Source: Diploscapter coronatus (lineage: Eukaryota > Nematoda > Chromadorea > Rhabditida > Rhabditidae). From it: a stretch of DNA of 64,000 nucleotides. The position numbers and the translations under genes are program-made. The stretch is taken from contig OZ038422.1 of NCBI GenBank assembly GCA_964036155.1, positions 39,951,201-40,015,200 of the forward strand, written 5' to 3'. Numbering within the stretch: the stretch's first letter is position 1; each line of letters starts with the position of its first letter. This document shows positions 25,438-37,185 of this stretch, one piece after another. The notes beneath the pieces are model-generated. The model worked only from the letters and a program-made list of their open reading frames with translations, had not been told where the DNA came from and did no database searches.

Positions 25438-25938
25438 GATTTGATTCAAAACAATTCGTCTATTTTTCCCTTTCCTTTGCAAAAAGTGAGAGAGAACTAA
25501 AAATTCGGGCATCAGCATCAGTTTCTCAGACGAGGTGCATTTCCAATTCCACTTCAATAGACAACATCCCAACTTGTCATTCTTACGTAGAAAAGCCACG
25601 AAAATTTGCCTAGAGACCACGAGCTAACACGGAAGAAAATAGCCAGTTTGTGTATGCATTTCTCACGCCATCGGCAAAAAATTTTCCTATTCATATGAAC
25701 CTTAAAGATCTTTTTTGTACTATTTTGTAGAGGAATTCTCCAAACATCGTTTTTCGGGTTTATTTTGTCAAGGAAGTTGTTCAACTATGTAATTGCGGTT
25801 CTTTTTCCCAGGATTTTCTGCATTTTACATTTTTTCCTGGCAACTTAGAAGATATAAGACATTCAAAAAATTTAGGACAAGATGTAAAAATTCGGTAATT
25901 TTGATCAACAATATCTTCTTTCCTGTATAACTCCCAAA

Positions 25939-26075
25939 AATGTAATCTGACTGGGACTTATAAAATGTTCCCGAACTATGTTCATAAAATTTCAGCTTCT
26001 CGTTAGTGTGTAGTCCGACTGGAATTTAGAAAATGGTGCTGAACTGTGATCGGTAAATTTGACGCTCCTCATTAA
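25939..26075. repeat. Two-unit degenerate tandem repeat
   Basis: Two neighbouring units of about 70 bp share the order TGTAATCTGACTGG, AAAATGTTCCCGAACT, ATAAAATTT and CTTCTCGTTAG, each with substitutions. They lie about 270 bp upstream of the glycosyltransferase start codon. Possibly a duplicated regulatory segment or repeat relic. Confidence 0.45.
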
Positions 26076-26347
26076 GATTCAATATTTTATATTGCCTGAC
26101 ACTTCAAATACGTTTCCTTATCAAAATCTTTATAGGCAGAGAAGTGTCATTGACACAAGGATCTTAATGCTTTAAAGATCAAAAAGAGCACATTTTACCA
26201 TTTGAAATGAAAATAGAATTGCTGCCAATCTGCTAATTGTAAATTCCAAAATTCTTCAAAGCACTACTATCGACTCCGCCTATTTATTACCGATTTAGAT
26301 ATGGAGAAACAAAATCGCAATGCCTCATGAATTCAATAAACCATTCT

Positions 26348-28234
26348 ATGTCAGCTAAGCGCTACAAACTCTTCATCGCATTTACAGGGTGTTTGTTGCT
26401 GTTCTTCGTCTATCGACACTCATGCCAAACCGGACAGATTGTTTCACTAGTAAGTAGGCTAATATTTCGAAAGTACCTTATCAACTAAGTCTTGGTGTAA
26501 ATTGGCAGATGGATGAGGATGAAATCTCCGCGCTTGAGCCTTCTAATTTATCTAAATTTCAGTTAAATGGCTCTAATGAAAAAGATACCTTACAAAATCA
26601 AGAGACAGAAGAAAAAGGTGAATGGATTTTCGTTTCTGGTGAATTTTTTCGAAACTACGCTTATTACTTTGCCAATACTACTCAATCAGCTATCAAATTA
26701 AGGGTATCAGTTATTTTTTAATTCAGCACAAATGATAATTTTCAGGACCTAAATATTTCTGACTGTTCGATCATATTCATCAAGCCTGATTACCTAAAGT
26801 ATTTGAGGAACTTCCAAGTCAAAAACGTCAAGAAGTACATCCTAATCAGCCATGATAGCGCTAGGTCAACTCCAACTACGCAATTCAAGAATTATCTGGA
26901 GTAAAGAAAAATTAAATGATGGATTCAAAATAAAATTTAGTGACAAAAATCTCGTTAGATGGTTCGTTAAAAATGGCGATGTGAAACATCCAAAATTAAC
27001 GATTATCCCAAATGGAGTTGCTAACGGAATTTGGCCTCATGGAAATCAGTCAATACTCTACGAAGCATGGAAATTCCATAGGTAGGGAATTTATAAAACT
27101 TCTAAAAAAATCTTTCAATTTTCTGAATTCCAGCTTCGTTTGAAATCGAAATTTAAGTTTCTGAAGTCCATTTTGAAAATTGAAATTGTTATTTTCAAAA
27201 TTTCTAGGAAACCTTGGAAGGAAAGGGACATAAATATCTATGTAAATCTGGATGTAAAGACAAACAAAAATCGTCGAAAACAGATGAATATCATCTGCCA
27301 AAAAAATGAACTTGCAGCTGATTGCAGGTATGCTATCATCCATCCCCGGCGAAAATATATTAAAATAAAAAATCCCAGAAAAGTTGTAAAAATTAGAATA
27401 CAATGAATGAACGATGAATACGCGCGAATTGTCATAAGTTTTCAGCCCATTATTGAAACTGCGCTAGTCTCGTGCGCCATTTTGCACGATCTTACTTGCA
27501 AATTTCTTGATAGAAATGATCGGTTGCTTTCCAAAATAGAACAAACGAGCGGAGATAAGTTTCGGTAATGAGCAAGTTTCACGACTAATCGCGGCATTTG
27601 CCTCTTGTTTGCTGAAATTTTAATCTTTACAATTTTTTTTTATTTTAGTCTACTTTAGCCGAAGATGGATGATAATTAGATCAGAAAAGATATTTCCAGA
27701 AAATTTTATGATTTTAGTACGCATAGACTCAATTATTCGGGATATCTCGAAGAGCTGGGCAATTCGAAATTCGTCTTTAGTCCGAATGGATCAGGTGGGA
27801 TATTAAAAAAAAAAAAAGGCACGTTTTGAAGTCTACTATTTTAGGGCCTGATTGCCATCGAACGTGAGATATTTTAGTTCATTAAAAATGCCACTAGTCA
27901 TTTTCTATTAAGAGCAATAATCGAACACTTAGGTTTCAATTTTACTATCTTTTTAGATGGGAGTCGATCATAATGGGTGCGATTCCAATTGTCGAAGTTT
28001 CACCAATGGTTTCCCTATTTGACGATGAAAATGTCATTATCGTGAAGGACTATCAAAAAGTAATACCTCTTGATTTTTCCCAATAAAGAAAATGAAAATT
28101 AGGTTACCTTGGATTTGTTGCTTGACGCCGAAAGGAAGATGACGCATCGAGTCGTGAAAAATTCGAAGGCCTTCAGACGACATTGGAAGCCTAAAATCGA
28201 GAAAGCGTTAGAAGAGTGCAAGAGACAGATTTAG
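26348..28234 (+). CDS. Exostosin-like type II membrane glycosyltransferase
   Basis: Nine exons: 26348-26449, 26509-26703, 26746-26900, 26941-27081, 27208-27327, 27718-27794, 27845-27863 (19 nt), 27957-28059 and 28103-28234; 347 aa. Residues 8-22 (LFIAFTGCLLLFFVY) form a single N-terminal signal anchor, so the enzyme should sit in the Golgi with a lumenal catalytic domain. Conserved-looking blocks are DKNLVRWFVKNGDVKHPKL followed by IIPNGVANGIWPHGN, and FVFSPNGSGPDCHRTWE followed by SIIMGAIPIVE. The second block matches the donor-binding region of exostosin-like (GT47-type) proteins. Which sugar it transfers is unknown. The open frame breaks unless a 40-nt intron (26901-26940) and the 19-nt microexon are removed; both restore the conserved blocks. 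N-glycosylation sequons NIS and NGS are present. Confidence 0.75.
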
Positions 28235-28251
28235 TGAATTAGAATTTTTTT

Positions 28252-28299
28252 TTAAAAGTCGCTCATTTTCCATGAAAGTTAAAAATGAGTGACTTTTAC
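28252..28299 (+). other. 3' hairpin just after the glycosyltransferase stop
   Basis: TAAAAGTCGCTCATTTT and AAAATGAGTGACTTTTA form a near-perfect 17-bp stem with a loop of about 12 nt, starting 18 nt after the TAG. In the transcript it would form a strong 3'-UTR stem. It could be an RNA-stability or processing element, or another foldback relic. Confidence 0.5.
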
Positions 28300-28669
28300 A
28301 GGCAAATTAGATAACTAAAGTGCGCACAATAGCATAATAGCATATGACTACATCTATTTACGGGTGATAAAATTCTGAGAAATCGGCTAAAATTTCATTT
28401 ATCATATATAAAATCATATGAAAATCTCAAGATAAAATAAATTATTCTGACAATCTGGGTTCTTTGCTGCCAATTCGCAATCTAAAATTTTTCCACCTGA
28501 TGTGGAGTAGTTCAATAAAAAATATCTTACCTAGCCTAATCTAAAGAAGTGGCAAAAGTCTTAGGTAGCTAAGTAGCGAAAAACCCAAATCGCCATTATA
28601 TACTCCCCATGGTCTCTGAGAAAAACCCATGCAAAGAAAGGGAAGAGATGCCCGCGAGCCTTAGCTATG

Positions 28670-28752
28670 TGCCTGCTCGTTTTTACTCTCTGCTCCCTCT
28701 TATTTCCCCCTAGTCTCGATGCGTGCGTCTCGCAGGCTATAGACGCAGAGTG
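28670..28752. repeat. Dispersed repeat, GACGCAGAGTG family, copy 1
   Basis: About 83 bp closely matching 40722-40805, including TCCCTCTTATTTCCCCCTAG, then TCTCGATG, GTGCGTCTCGCAG and TATAGACGCAGAGTG. An internal GCGTCT...AGACGC pair can form a small stem. The left terminal inverted repeat seen in the other copy is not found here, so this copy may be truncated. Confidence 0.65.
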
Positions 28753-28841
28753 CATATGACAAAGCTCATCTCAAAGGACAATGGAGAGTAAAATCTTTTA
28801 AAAAGCAATATTACAAGGCACTGGAATATGCTGATTTCCGA

Positions 28842-31800
28842 TCAGACGTGAGAAAGCTCTTCATCATCTTCCTCTTCTGTGCTTTCCAAATAAGGCAGCA
28901 GATTCGGGTATTTCTTCAGAATGACTCGAAGCTCATCTCCATCGTCAAAGATAGATTTTTCGCAGGGCTCCATCACCTGAAAATTATTTTGAATTAATTT
29001 TTGAATAATTCATTTTTATACGACTTTTCTTCCAGAATGTTCATGTAATCTATAGACAAGGGATTTTGAAATGTAAGGTGTTTGAAGAAACCATATCTTG
29101 ATAAATAAAAAAAAATCTTGCATTGCTAATGTTTTCTGGAAAGAAGAGAATACTTTGATGTAAAAAAGGAGTTTTATAAAATTTTAGAAACGAAAAACAC
29201 CTTCTTACATTATTGATAATGAAAATGGCACTGTGGGCGAACGTCCTTCCCTCCTGCACTTTCTGGGACAAGTGGTGGAGATAGACGCTCCACAGGTCAA
29301 TCATAAATTGCTCGCAGAGCTCTCGAAGTGGACTGCTGAAAAAAAAACTTAAAATTTTTTACCTTTTCAGTTAAATTAAATGAAATAGAGATAACTAACG
29401 TCAGCGAGGGTTTCAAGTCGATCTCTTGTAAAATTGACTTTTTAAATTAATTTGCATTCCATTTTCTTGAAAAGGCCTTCTTTAGGAAAAATGACAAACT
29501 CCAAAAGCGGTCTCAGATCCTTGGCCAAATTGACGGAGGTCTTTGTGAACTGGAGACTGTGGAAGGAGATGTGCAGCGTGGCCGTCTGCGTCATGTCGAT
29601 GGCGAACGTGATGTCGATGCCCAAATCGCTCATCTCCTCGACAAGACGATTCAGCGCTGCCTCTGATTCCAGACGGGAAGGACGGAAGCGTTCTTCCTGA
29701 AACTTATTTATTTCGCGTTTTTTTCTTAATTTATTGCTGATACTGAAATTTCGATTCGTTTTAATGATTTATCAACAAATGAGAATTTTTGAGCGTTCCT
29801 CCTGAAATCTGAGTATTTTGCAAGAAAATAAAAATGAAGATATTGACGCTGAAAACTCCAGCCTCAAAATATTTCAGGAACTTGTATATTTTTCGAAAGA
29901 GTATGATTTTTCAACGCACAACTAATTGCAATTTAATGGTCTGCATAATGTTGTTCTGGAAATTCGTCTCCAATGCAGATTTAAGTGCAGGCAGAAGAAG
30001 GCGATTCAACTGAAATATTTCGTCTTACTTTTGAAAAAAAAAACGTTAATTTTCACCTCGAAAGTCAAATCCAACCCGATTTCTTTCAAGCTTTCCATCG
30101 TTTCTCTTAACTTCTTCCATGTGTACGACAGAATTCCGATTGTGGGAGCGACCTCTGAAACCAATTACCTTGAAGCAAATTTGAAATTTTAGAATTCTTG
30201 AAAAATTCACGTCGTTTTGAAGAGACCGAGTACAGATAAAGAAACTAGACGATTTTTTTCGCTTTTCTATAATTTCAGAAATTTACCGATAACATGCCGC
30301 TTGATCAGACTACAGACCATACTCAATTCGCCGGAGCACCATTGCAGCATCTGAAAATACGATTTTTCTTTGAAAATTGAAAGGAAAAAATTTCAACCTG
30401 ACAATAATACTGCGGCATGGAATTGTACTCGGTGATCACATCGCTGAAGTTGGTCGAGAGAATGAGACAGAGCTGTCGGACATAGGAGAGAGGCTCTTCC
30501 GAGACTGCTACGTCCTTGGCGGTTGTTCTGGAAAAAAATCAAATTTATGCAGTTTTCAAATTTCATACTTCATTTTACTGTGAACAGTTCCAAAGAGTAA
30601 AGAAATTGTATGGCATACAAAATATAAGATTTAAAAAATTCGAAGAAGAGGAAGAAAGATTAAGGAATTTCCATGAGATAAGGAGGATTAAAGTAGGCAG
30701 GGAAGGAATGAGAAAAATCATGCTGCATTTTCACAACTTTCAAAGCTCTGCTTTTAATCAGAATCATTTACCTCAACATAACACTCCTCCGCTTCAAGTA
30801 CAGATCCGTAGCCAAGTTTCCCCTTCCCAACTGCGACAACAACATTCTGGCCTTCTTCATCGCTCTCGGGCCTCCATGCACCGCACCAGGCCTACGCACG
30901 TCTTCAGACAGCATTTGGACGATCTGCAAACTTCACTTTATTACTTGAACAAAGTCAGTTTTTTGCCTGATGTTCTCGGATCTGCAATTGAGCATCGATT
31001 TCAGCGTCTTTCGTCTTGCATTTCTTCCATTCTTCAATCAATTCCACTGCGTGTTCTACGTCTCTGAAAGGGGCAATTTCTTCCAATTGAATGTTTAACA
31101 GAGATGGAAGAATATATTATTCACTTGTGATCAAAGAAAAGTTCTTCTTGAATTTGATAGATTCAGGGATATGTGCCTTTGGAGAGTTAGAAAATTGTTG
31201 TCTTTGAAATTGTCAAAACTTTGAATTGATAATTTTAAAGTTTAGAAAACGAGCCTATGAGCGAGGCAATCATCCAGTTCCGCAGGCAGCTCCCTCAGCC
31301 ATTCCAAATCAGTCTCGTCCACAGTCGATTGCCTTTCATGTTCGGCAGTCGATGCCTCGTGTTCTTTAAGAGAGTTCATTTTTGCAGCTCGGTCCTGTAA
31401 ATTACATTAGTTTGTTTTACATAGAAATAAGTACTTTCCATCAACTGTGAATACTCTTTTCCTCCTATATGGCTAGGCTAAATGGTTGAGAGTAAAGTAA
31501 GCAAGCCTTTTTAATGTTTTCGTCTCTTCTAACCTGCACCGTTTTCCTCCTTCCCCGAATTGTTGCTTGTCTAACCAAATTTCCCTCCTGCAACAGCATT
31601 CTCTTCGCATTTTCCACTTCCTCTAGCCATTGCTTCTTCATTCGAGCGGATTCGCATTGGTAAAGTCTGGCAAGAATCAATATTTATTGTTTTTTAACGA
31701 TTTTTGCCAGACCTCTGATCAGGAAATAGTAGCAGTTTGATCATTTTCTCGTTGTTCGTGCCTCTTCTATCTTTCACGTTCACGGCAGCAACGTTGTTCA

Positions 31801-33039
31801 ACGTGAATGTTGATTCGATTCTGAAAGGGAAAATATCAGGACACAGTTTTTGCAATTATCGAAGAAAGTGTTCTTTACAACAGCATTTCGAAAATTTTAG
31901 TTGCTAGAAAAAAAATCCCACGTGAATTTGCCCGAATTGTTCTGACTAGCAATCAGCAATCTATCAGTGAGCAGAACCAAATAGCTCTTCTGAATGAATT
32001 GCATCGTGTCCGGGTCCAGCAGATCCATTTCACCGTGAATCACGACTCGGTCAGAGCTCCTGAAGAAAGTCCTTTTTCTGATAAGTAAAAATTTGATGCC
32101 TGATATTGTTGAGAATCGGAGCGATCCCGTCGATTTTCTGCACGAGAAACTGAATCGGATTCATGTTCGGCGCTGTGGAATGACTTGAGGAAGTGCGAAT
32201 GGAGGCTGTGTCTTCTCCTGAAAAATTATGCAGTCCGAGTTATTCAAAGATATCAAATTTCTTGGTTTTTAAAAGCAAGAGATCGAAATTAAGGTTATTC
32301 AAATTCAAACCTCATCCCAAATCATACGAATTTCAATTTGGTTGATAATTTGAAGAAAAAACAAGTGATTGCAATTCTAACCGGTCATCTGCATGAGCTT
32401 CTCCAGCAGAGCCCTCTGGTCGAGCACCATCGAGGAGAGCTGATAGATTTCCCTTTCCAGCTGGGAGATCTCATTGGCTGCATCGATGAATTGCTGATAG
32501 TTGTGGAAGACGTGGTTGTTGAGCAGCTGCTACAAACATACTCGTTGCTATTTAAACTTGGAATTGCCTATAATCATGGGGTTCGCAATGTATTATTATG
32601 AGCATCTACATTTGGGGCTTAGAGCTAAGTTTAATTCAAGATTTGGATCATTCATAACTACAGTACCTGTGAGGCAGAGTGCATTGAGTGCATCTCGGAG
32701 CGCAAAGCGCGAAGCGATTTCACTTCATCTCCAACTCGCACCCCTCGAAGACGGTCGCGAATGTCTGCAAGAAGAAGATCAATAGAACTATCAGAAGCAA
32801 GAATGTGTTAGAACAAAGCTGCTAGGAATTCTGACTTCGAGTCGAGAAAAATTCTAACTCCGATATCGAGTTTTTCAAAATCGCACATTTGAGCAGCCAT
32901 GACTTGAAACTTGAATATTTTGAGTTCGAGCTCAGAATTCGGAATCTCATTTTTCCCAACAAAAATGCAGAAACTCACAATCAGATGGAGAAAAATTGGT
33001 CAAGTTGAGTGCGGGATCATCGCTGCTGTTGCCCACCAT
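28842..33039 (-). CDS. EXOC8: Exocyst complex component 8 (Exo84)
   Basis: Exocyst subunit that helps tether secretory vesicles to the plasma membrane. Exons: 32979-33039, 32667-32764, 32382-32529, 32100-32217, 31922-32059, 31713-31820, 31534-31666, 31255-31394, 30967-31063, 30772-30923, 30398-30527, 30287-30350, 30057-30154, 29923-30009, 29500-29696, 29209-29335 and 28842-28976; 676 aa (human about 725). The N-terminal coiled region (FHNYQQFIDAANEISQLERE, about residues 58-77) is the Vps51/Exo84-type segment. A PH domain follows (about 120-245, with VVIHGEMDLL, SYLVLLTDRLLIAS and ESARMKKQWLEEVENAK). The C-terminal Exo84 domain starts at WLRELPAELDDCLAHRDVEH and includes RRPGAVHGGPRAMKKARMLL. 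Introns 32060-32099, 31064-31254 and 30924-30966 start with GC; no GT alternative keeps frame. The donor of exon 29500-29696 is weak and least certain. The ATG lies 14 nt after an ATTCAG acceptor, which suggests trans-splicing. Confidence 0.92.
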
Positions 33040-33468
33040 CGATACGACGGTGTCTGAATCGAATGGGACTTGAAAACCCGAAATCCGATGAAAATTCGAT
33101 GAAAAATCTGTAGAAAAGAAAGGGAATGGAAGGAATAGTACGCAGACAAGAGACGGAAAGAAACAGCGATGAAAGTGTCAATGCAGCGCAGCGACCACTA
33201 GCTTTTTGGGAGAATTTCAAATGACGCCGTTTTTTTTTACTTTTCTTTTTTTGGCATTTCATTATTTTTGGTAAATAAATCGAAACAGCACCCCCAAACC
33301 CAATGAATAAGAATCTCAATTAAAATAGTTTTATCATTAGGGTACGAAACTGCTAGGGGAAATTGGGACCCTTATTCGTTGGGTTCGGGGTCCTTTTCGC
33401 CTTGCCTTTATTTATTTATTTTTTTTTTTGCAAATTTTTGATTTTCAGCTAATCGAACAGAGGGAAAG
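33040..33468. promoter_or_regulatory. Short head-to-head promoter region of EXOC8 and NOP56
   Basis: Only about 430 bp separate the two divergent start codons, so both promoters should lie here. Strong acceptors sit 14 nt upstream of the EXOC8 ATG (33054-33056) and 20 nt upstream of the NOP56 ATG (33446-33448), as expected of spliced-leader addition sites. T-rich tracts occur at 33230-33255 and 33408-33430. No TATA box stands out. Confidence 0.5.
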
Positions 33469-36395
33469 ATGCTTGTGCTGTTCGAAACGCCCGCGGGGTT
33501 GGCTCTGTTCAAATTGCTGGACGAGAAGAAGTTGAAAAACGTGGACGATGTCTGGGGACATTTCGAGACGGCCCAAAAGGCTCAGAAGAAGTAGGTTTGG
33601 GAAAATAGGGAAAGAATAAGAAATAGGCGCCAAGTATAAAATCTTGGAAATGGGTAAATCAAGAAAAAAACTCGAATTTGGAAAGTCCAAAAATCACGTG
33701 ATTAGCCGGGATTTGAAATTTCGAAAATCATTCATTTTAAATTTAGGACGTCGCATGCGCTAACCGTGATTCAGTTATTTGAAAATAGAAAAAAAAATCT
33801 TAGGATTTAAACAAATTTAAGGTAACAAAAATTTTCAGCCTAGAACTGGTGGCGTTCAAGAAGTTCAAAAGTACTGCGGAGGCAGTCGAGACTGCGAACT
33901 CTTTGATCGAAGGCAAAGTGCATAAATCGCTCAAGAAACTGCTCAAGTCGAATGTGGAGGAGGGCGAGAAAATCGCTGTGGGAGACACCAAATTGGGAAA
34001 TTTGATCAAGGTAATAATTTTTTTCTAATGTTAGTCTTGATTTTAAGAAGATGATGATATTTACAAAAAAAAAAAAAGATTATGTTCAGGAGAAATTGGC
34101 CCTTCCTTGCGTGCATAATTCCGCTATCGACGAGCTGATGAGAGGCATCAGAGCGCATGTGACTGATTTGCTTGGGGAGCACAAGTCAGTGTTAAAATAA
34201 ACGTACTTGAAAATCACAAGACCCACTCAACTTCATACATTTTGTTTCGATTTTCATTAATAAGAAAACCGATAATTGATCAAATTTAGAGCCGAACTGA
34301 ACGCGATGAATCTGGCCGTGGCCCATTCGCTCGGTCGCTACAAGGTCAAATTCAACCCGGAGAAGATCGACACTATGATCGTGCAGGTAAAAGTACAGAT
34401 CTGAAAATTAGCATAAAAATTCAAATTAGGCTGTCTCTCTGCTGGACGACTTGGACAAAGAGCTGAACAACTACGTGATGCGCGTGCGCGAGTGGTACGG
34501 CTGGCATTTCCCCGAGCTCGGCAAGATCATTCAGGACCACCAGGCTTTTGCCAAGGTTTGAAATGATTTATTGATTGTTTCACTCCCAATTCTCTTAAAA
34601 TTCAACCATTTTCTCTGCCACTTCTTCTAAGTAGAAAATTTTATAACGAACAGACTTTGGACTTTCCTGAAAATTTGCCACTGCAGCTGCGTCGGAAAGT
34701 CCTAAGTCTGATAAAGACCCTAGATTTTTCGATGAAAAACTCTAAACTTCCAGATCGTGAAAGAAATCGGCATGAGACAGAACGCGGTGAACACGGACCT
34801 GTCGGCGATTCTGCCCGAGGAACTCGAGTCGAAATTGAAGGAAGAGGCTGAGATCTCGATGGGCACTGATATCTCCGATATCGATCTGCTTCACATTCGC
34901 GCGCTCTGCGATCAGGTGCTGGAGCTCACGCAGTACAGGTAATTTTTAATTTCTTACCAAATAGGCATATTTCCTTATTTTCCTCTACAATTTCAAAATA
35001 CGGCAGGACAAGTATTGTATTCTCTCTAATAAAGAACATCTCCATTTGAATAGTGGGCTATATCTAGGGTAGTTTGAGGATAAGGGGCATGCACCTCTGT
35101 TACTTCCATTAGAGCAAAACCCGTATCTTTTAGTTCTTCTAGAAGTCCTAATATTAGCTCGCTTTATTCATTGAAAAATCAATTTTCAGAGCCCAGTTGT
35201 TCGACTACCTGAAGAATCGCATGACTGCACTGGCGCCGAATCTGACCGTCCTGCTCGGAGAGCTCGTCGGGGCTCGTCTCATCTCGCATGCGGGCTCCCT
35301 GGTCTCCCTCGCCAAGGCCCCTGCCTCGACCGTGCAGCTGCTCGGTGCCGAGAAGGCCTTGTTCAGATCGCTGAAGATGAAAAAGGACACTCCCAAATAC
35401 GGTCTCATCTACCACGCACAGCTCATCACGTCTGCACCCCCGAAGTTGAAAGGAAAGGTTGGGTTGAAAAGTTCGAATTTTTCTGATTTTGATGGAAAAA
35501 TTGCAGATGGCTCGCAAATTGGCCTCCAAATCCGCGTTGGCCGCGAGAATCGATGCGCTGGCGGATGAATCGAAGGGACCTGAGGTGAGGGGCGGAAAAT
35601 GAACAGATTTTGCAAATATTTCTCCTAATTCAAAACAATTGAGCTAAAAATTCGAAAATTGCAGACCGGCATCGAGAGTCGTGCCTGGCTGGAGAAGGTG
35701 CTGCGCGAGGAGCAGGAGCGGCCCGCGAAGAGAATCGGCGGCGGCAAGGGAGGCTCCTCTCACAAACACGAGAAATACCACTTCAAGAGGTGGATTTTTG
35801 GTCTATTTAAAAAAAAAAAAAAGAAATTTTTGCATTTCTTCAAAAAATAGAAATTTTTTGTGCAATTTTCAAACAAATAAAATTTTTCAGTGAGACTTAC
35901 GAATACGATACGGCGTTCGACGCACCGAAAGAGGGCAAGAGGAAGACCTTCCGGGATGAGGAGGAGGGAACTAAGGCCAAGAAGCCCAAGGTTGGAACTA
36001 AAAAATTATTAGAAAACTTAGATCGAGGGACTTTGGCTTCAATCAATTTTAACTTTCTGATCTGTCATTTTTCCCACTGCTTCAAAGGCATAAGTCCGCT
36101 GAAAAAATCAGAATTCCCTTATAAATTAATTCTACTTCATCTCATTTTGAAGTTCAAATTGTACTACTTATTTGGAATTGTAAAATTCAAACTGTAGTAG
36201 ATCGACTCATGAATTTGAATTTTGACAAAATGAAAAACTCGTTATTTTCAGATGGAAATGAAAGAAGAAGAAGAGGAAGCCCAGGAAATGGAGGTTGAAC
36301 AGGTCGCTGAGGAGGGAAAGAAGAAGAAAAAGAAGGACAAGAAGAAGAAATCCAAGGGTGGCGAGGGCGATGAGGAGGACGAGGAAGAAGAATAG
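33469..36395 (+). CDS. NOP56: Nucleolar protein 56 (box C/D snoRNP core)
   Basis: Core protein of box C/D snoRNPs, which guide 2'-O-methylation of rRNA in the nucleolus. Exons: 33469-33590, 33839-34010, 34090-34184, 34290-34386, 34430-34555, 34754-34938, 35190-35457, 35507-35584, 35665-35789, 35891-35990 and 36252-36395; 503 aa. The start [20 protein letters not shown] is the NOP5 N-terminal domain. The coiled-coil segment includes [14 protein letters not shown]. The Nop RNA-binding domain contains [20 protein letters not shown] and [11 protein letters not shown] followed by [12 protein letters not shown]. The last two exons encode the Lys/Glu-rich tail typical of the family. Its codons are more GC-rich than those of the glycosyltransferase, as expected for a highly expressed gene. 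I searched its introns for C (RTGATGA) and D (CTGA) box pairs and found no convincing snoRNA. Confidence 0.96.
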
Positions 36396-37185
36396 GCAAT
36401 GAAGATATTCTAGCGGTGATTTGAAATGACGCTACAGAATCACACAATGACGTGTTATGGCCTTTACAAAATTACGGTATGATTTTCAAGACGCGCTCAA
36501 TTTCTCCTCTCATTTTCTGCTGCAATTCATACAAGAAAATTGTGAAAGCTCTACCATCATTGTGAAATAAGACATCATTTTCAACTTGCCTTTTCTAGCA
36601 AAAGCGTTTTCTATCAGAGATTGTTCTATTTCACTTCTAGATTTGTTATTTTTACTTCGTTGTTTCTAAATTCGAGTTAAGAGTTTGTTGTTGTTGTTTT
36701 TATTTTTGTTCGTTTCTTTTCAGTATCTCAATTAGTATTTTCTATGATTTTCGAAAAAGATATCATCTCGAATTTGAAGAAAAGTTGTTGTTGCAATCAG
36801 ATGGCTGTTTTATCTTTTTTTAAAGTTTCTGTTGAATATTAAAGTTTTAAAAGTGGAAATACCGTGTTCTTGAAGACGTCCATGGAAATGTTTGCATGCA
36901 AAAATTTTGTCGTAAGTATTCCAAGGAGTTTTCTATCATTATCCTTCATCATAAGATGAAGAATATGAATCTTCGTTTTTGCTTTCTTTGTTCTGACGTG
37001 CCTATGTTGGAATATGCATAATTCACGATCTCAATTATTGTCATTCTCAAGTTGCCATGACTTCTGCAACTTCGAAACTTCACGAATGCAGAATCTCTAA
37101 TCGCATCCTTTCTTCTTTCTTTTATCCCAACATTTTCCAAGTTCCCATATTTTCTTGGATAAATTGATCAAGAAGTCTATAAACT
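36396..37185. other. Spacer between NOP56 and the DEG/ENaC gene
   Basis: About 790 bp between two co-oriented genes, too long for a typical nematode operon gap. T-rich stretches at 36640-36830 and an AATATTAAAG at about 36836 could belong to the NOP56 3' end. No acceptor is close to the next ATG, unlike most genes here. Confidence 0.4.

Larger units (their letters stand above)
20328..26347. other. Gene-poor 6-kb region upstream of RGK and glycosyltransferase genes
   Basis: Divergent intergenic region between the RGK gene (minus) and the glycosyltransferase gene (plus). The open frames here are short and without recognisable content. It holds a small hairpin at 20421-20456, inverted-repeat elements at 22644-22759 and 25279-25437, and a duplicated unit at 25939-26075. 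Promoters for both genes should lie here, but I cannot point to one. Confidence 0.45.
28235..28841. other. Convergent 3' spacer between glycosyltransferase and EXOC8
   Basis: About 600 bp between two gene 3' ends. It holds the hairpin at 28252-28299, an AATAAA at about 28513 that could serve the plus-strand gene, and the dispersed repeat at 28670-28752. No exon is evident. Confidence 0.45.

Noticed and set aside
30516..31067. Plus-strand open frame of 183 residues
   Set aside because: It is antisense to EXOC8 exons 30772-30923 and 30967-31063, which have clear family resemblance on the minus strand.
33591..36251. Intron-encoded box C/D or H/ACA snoRNAs in NOP56
   Set aside because: NOP56 introns host snoRNAs in some animals, but I found no RTGATGA/CTGA pair with terminal stem. 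An H/ACA RNA in 34939-35189 cannot be excluded by eye.
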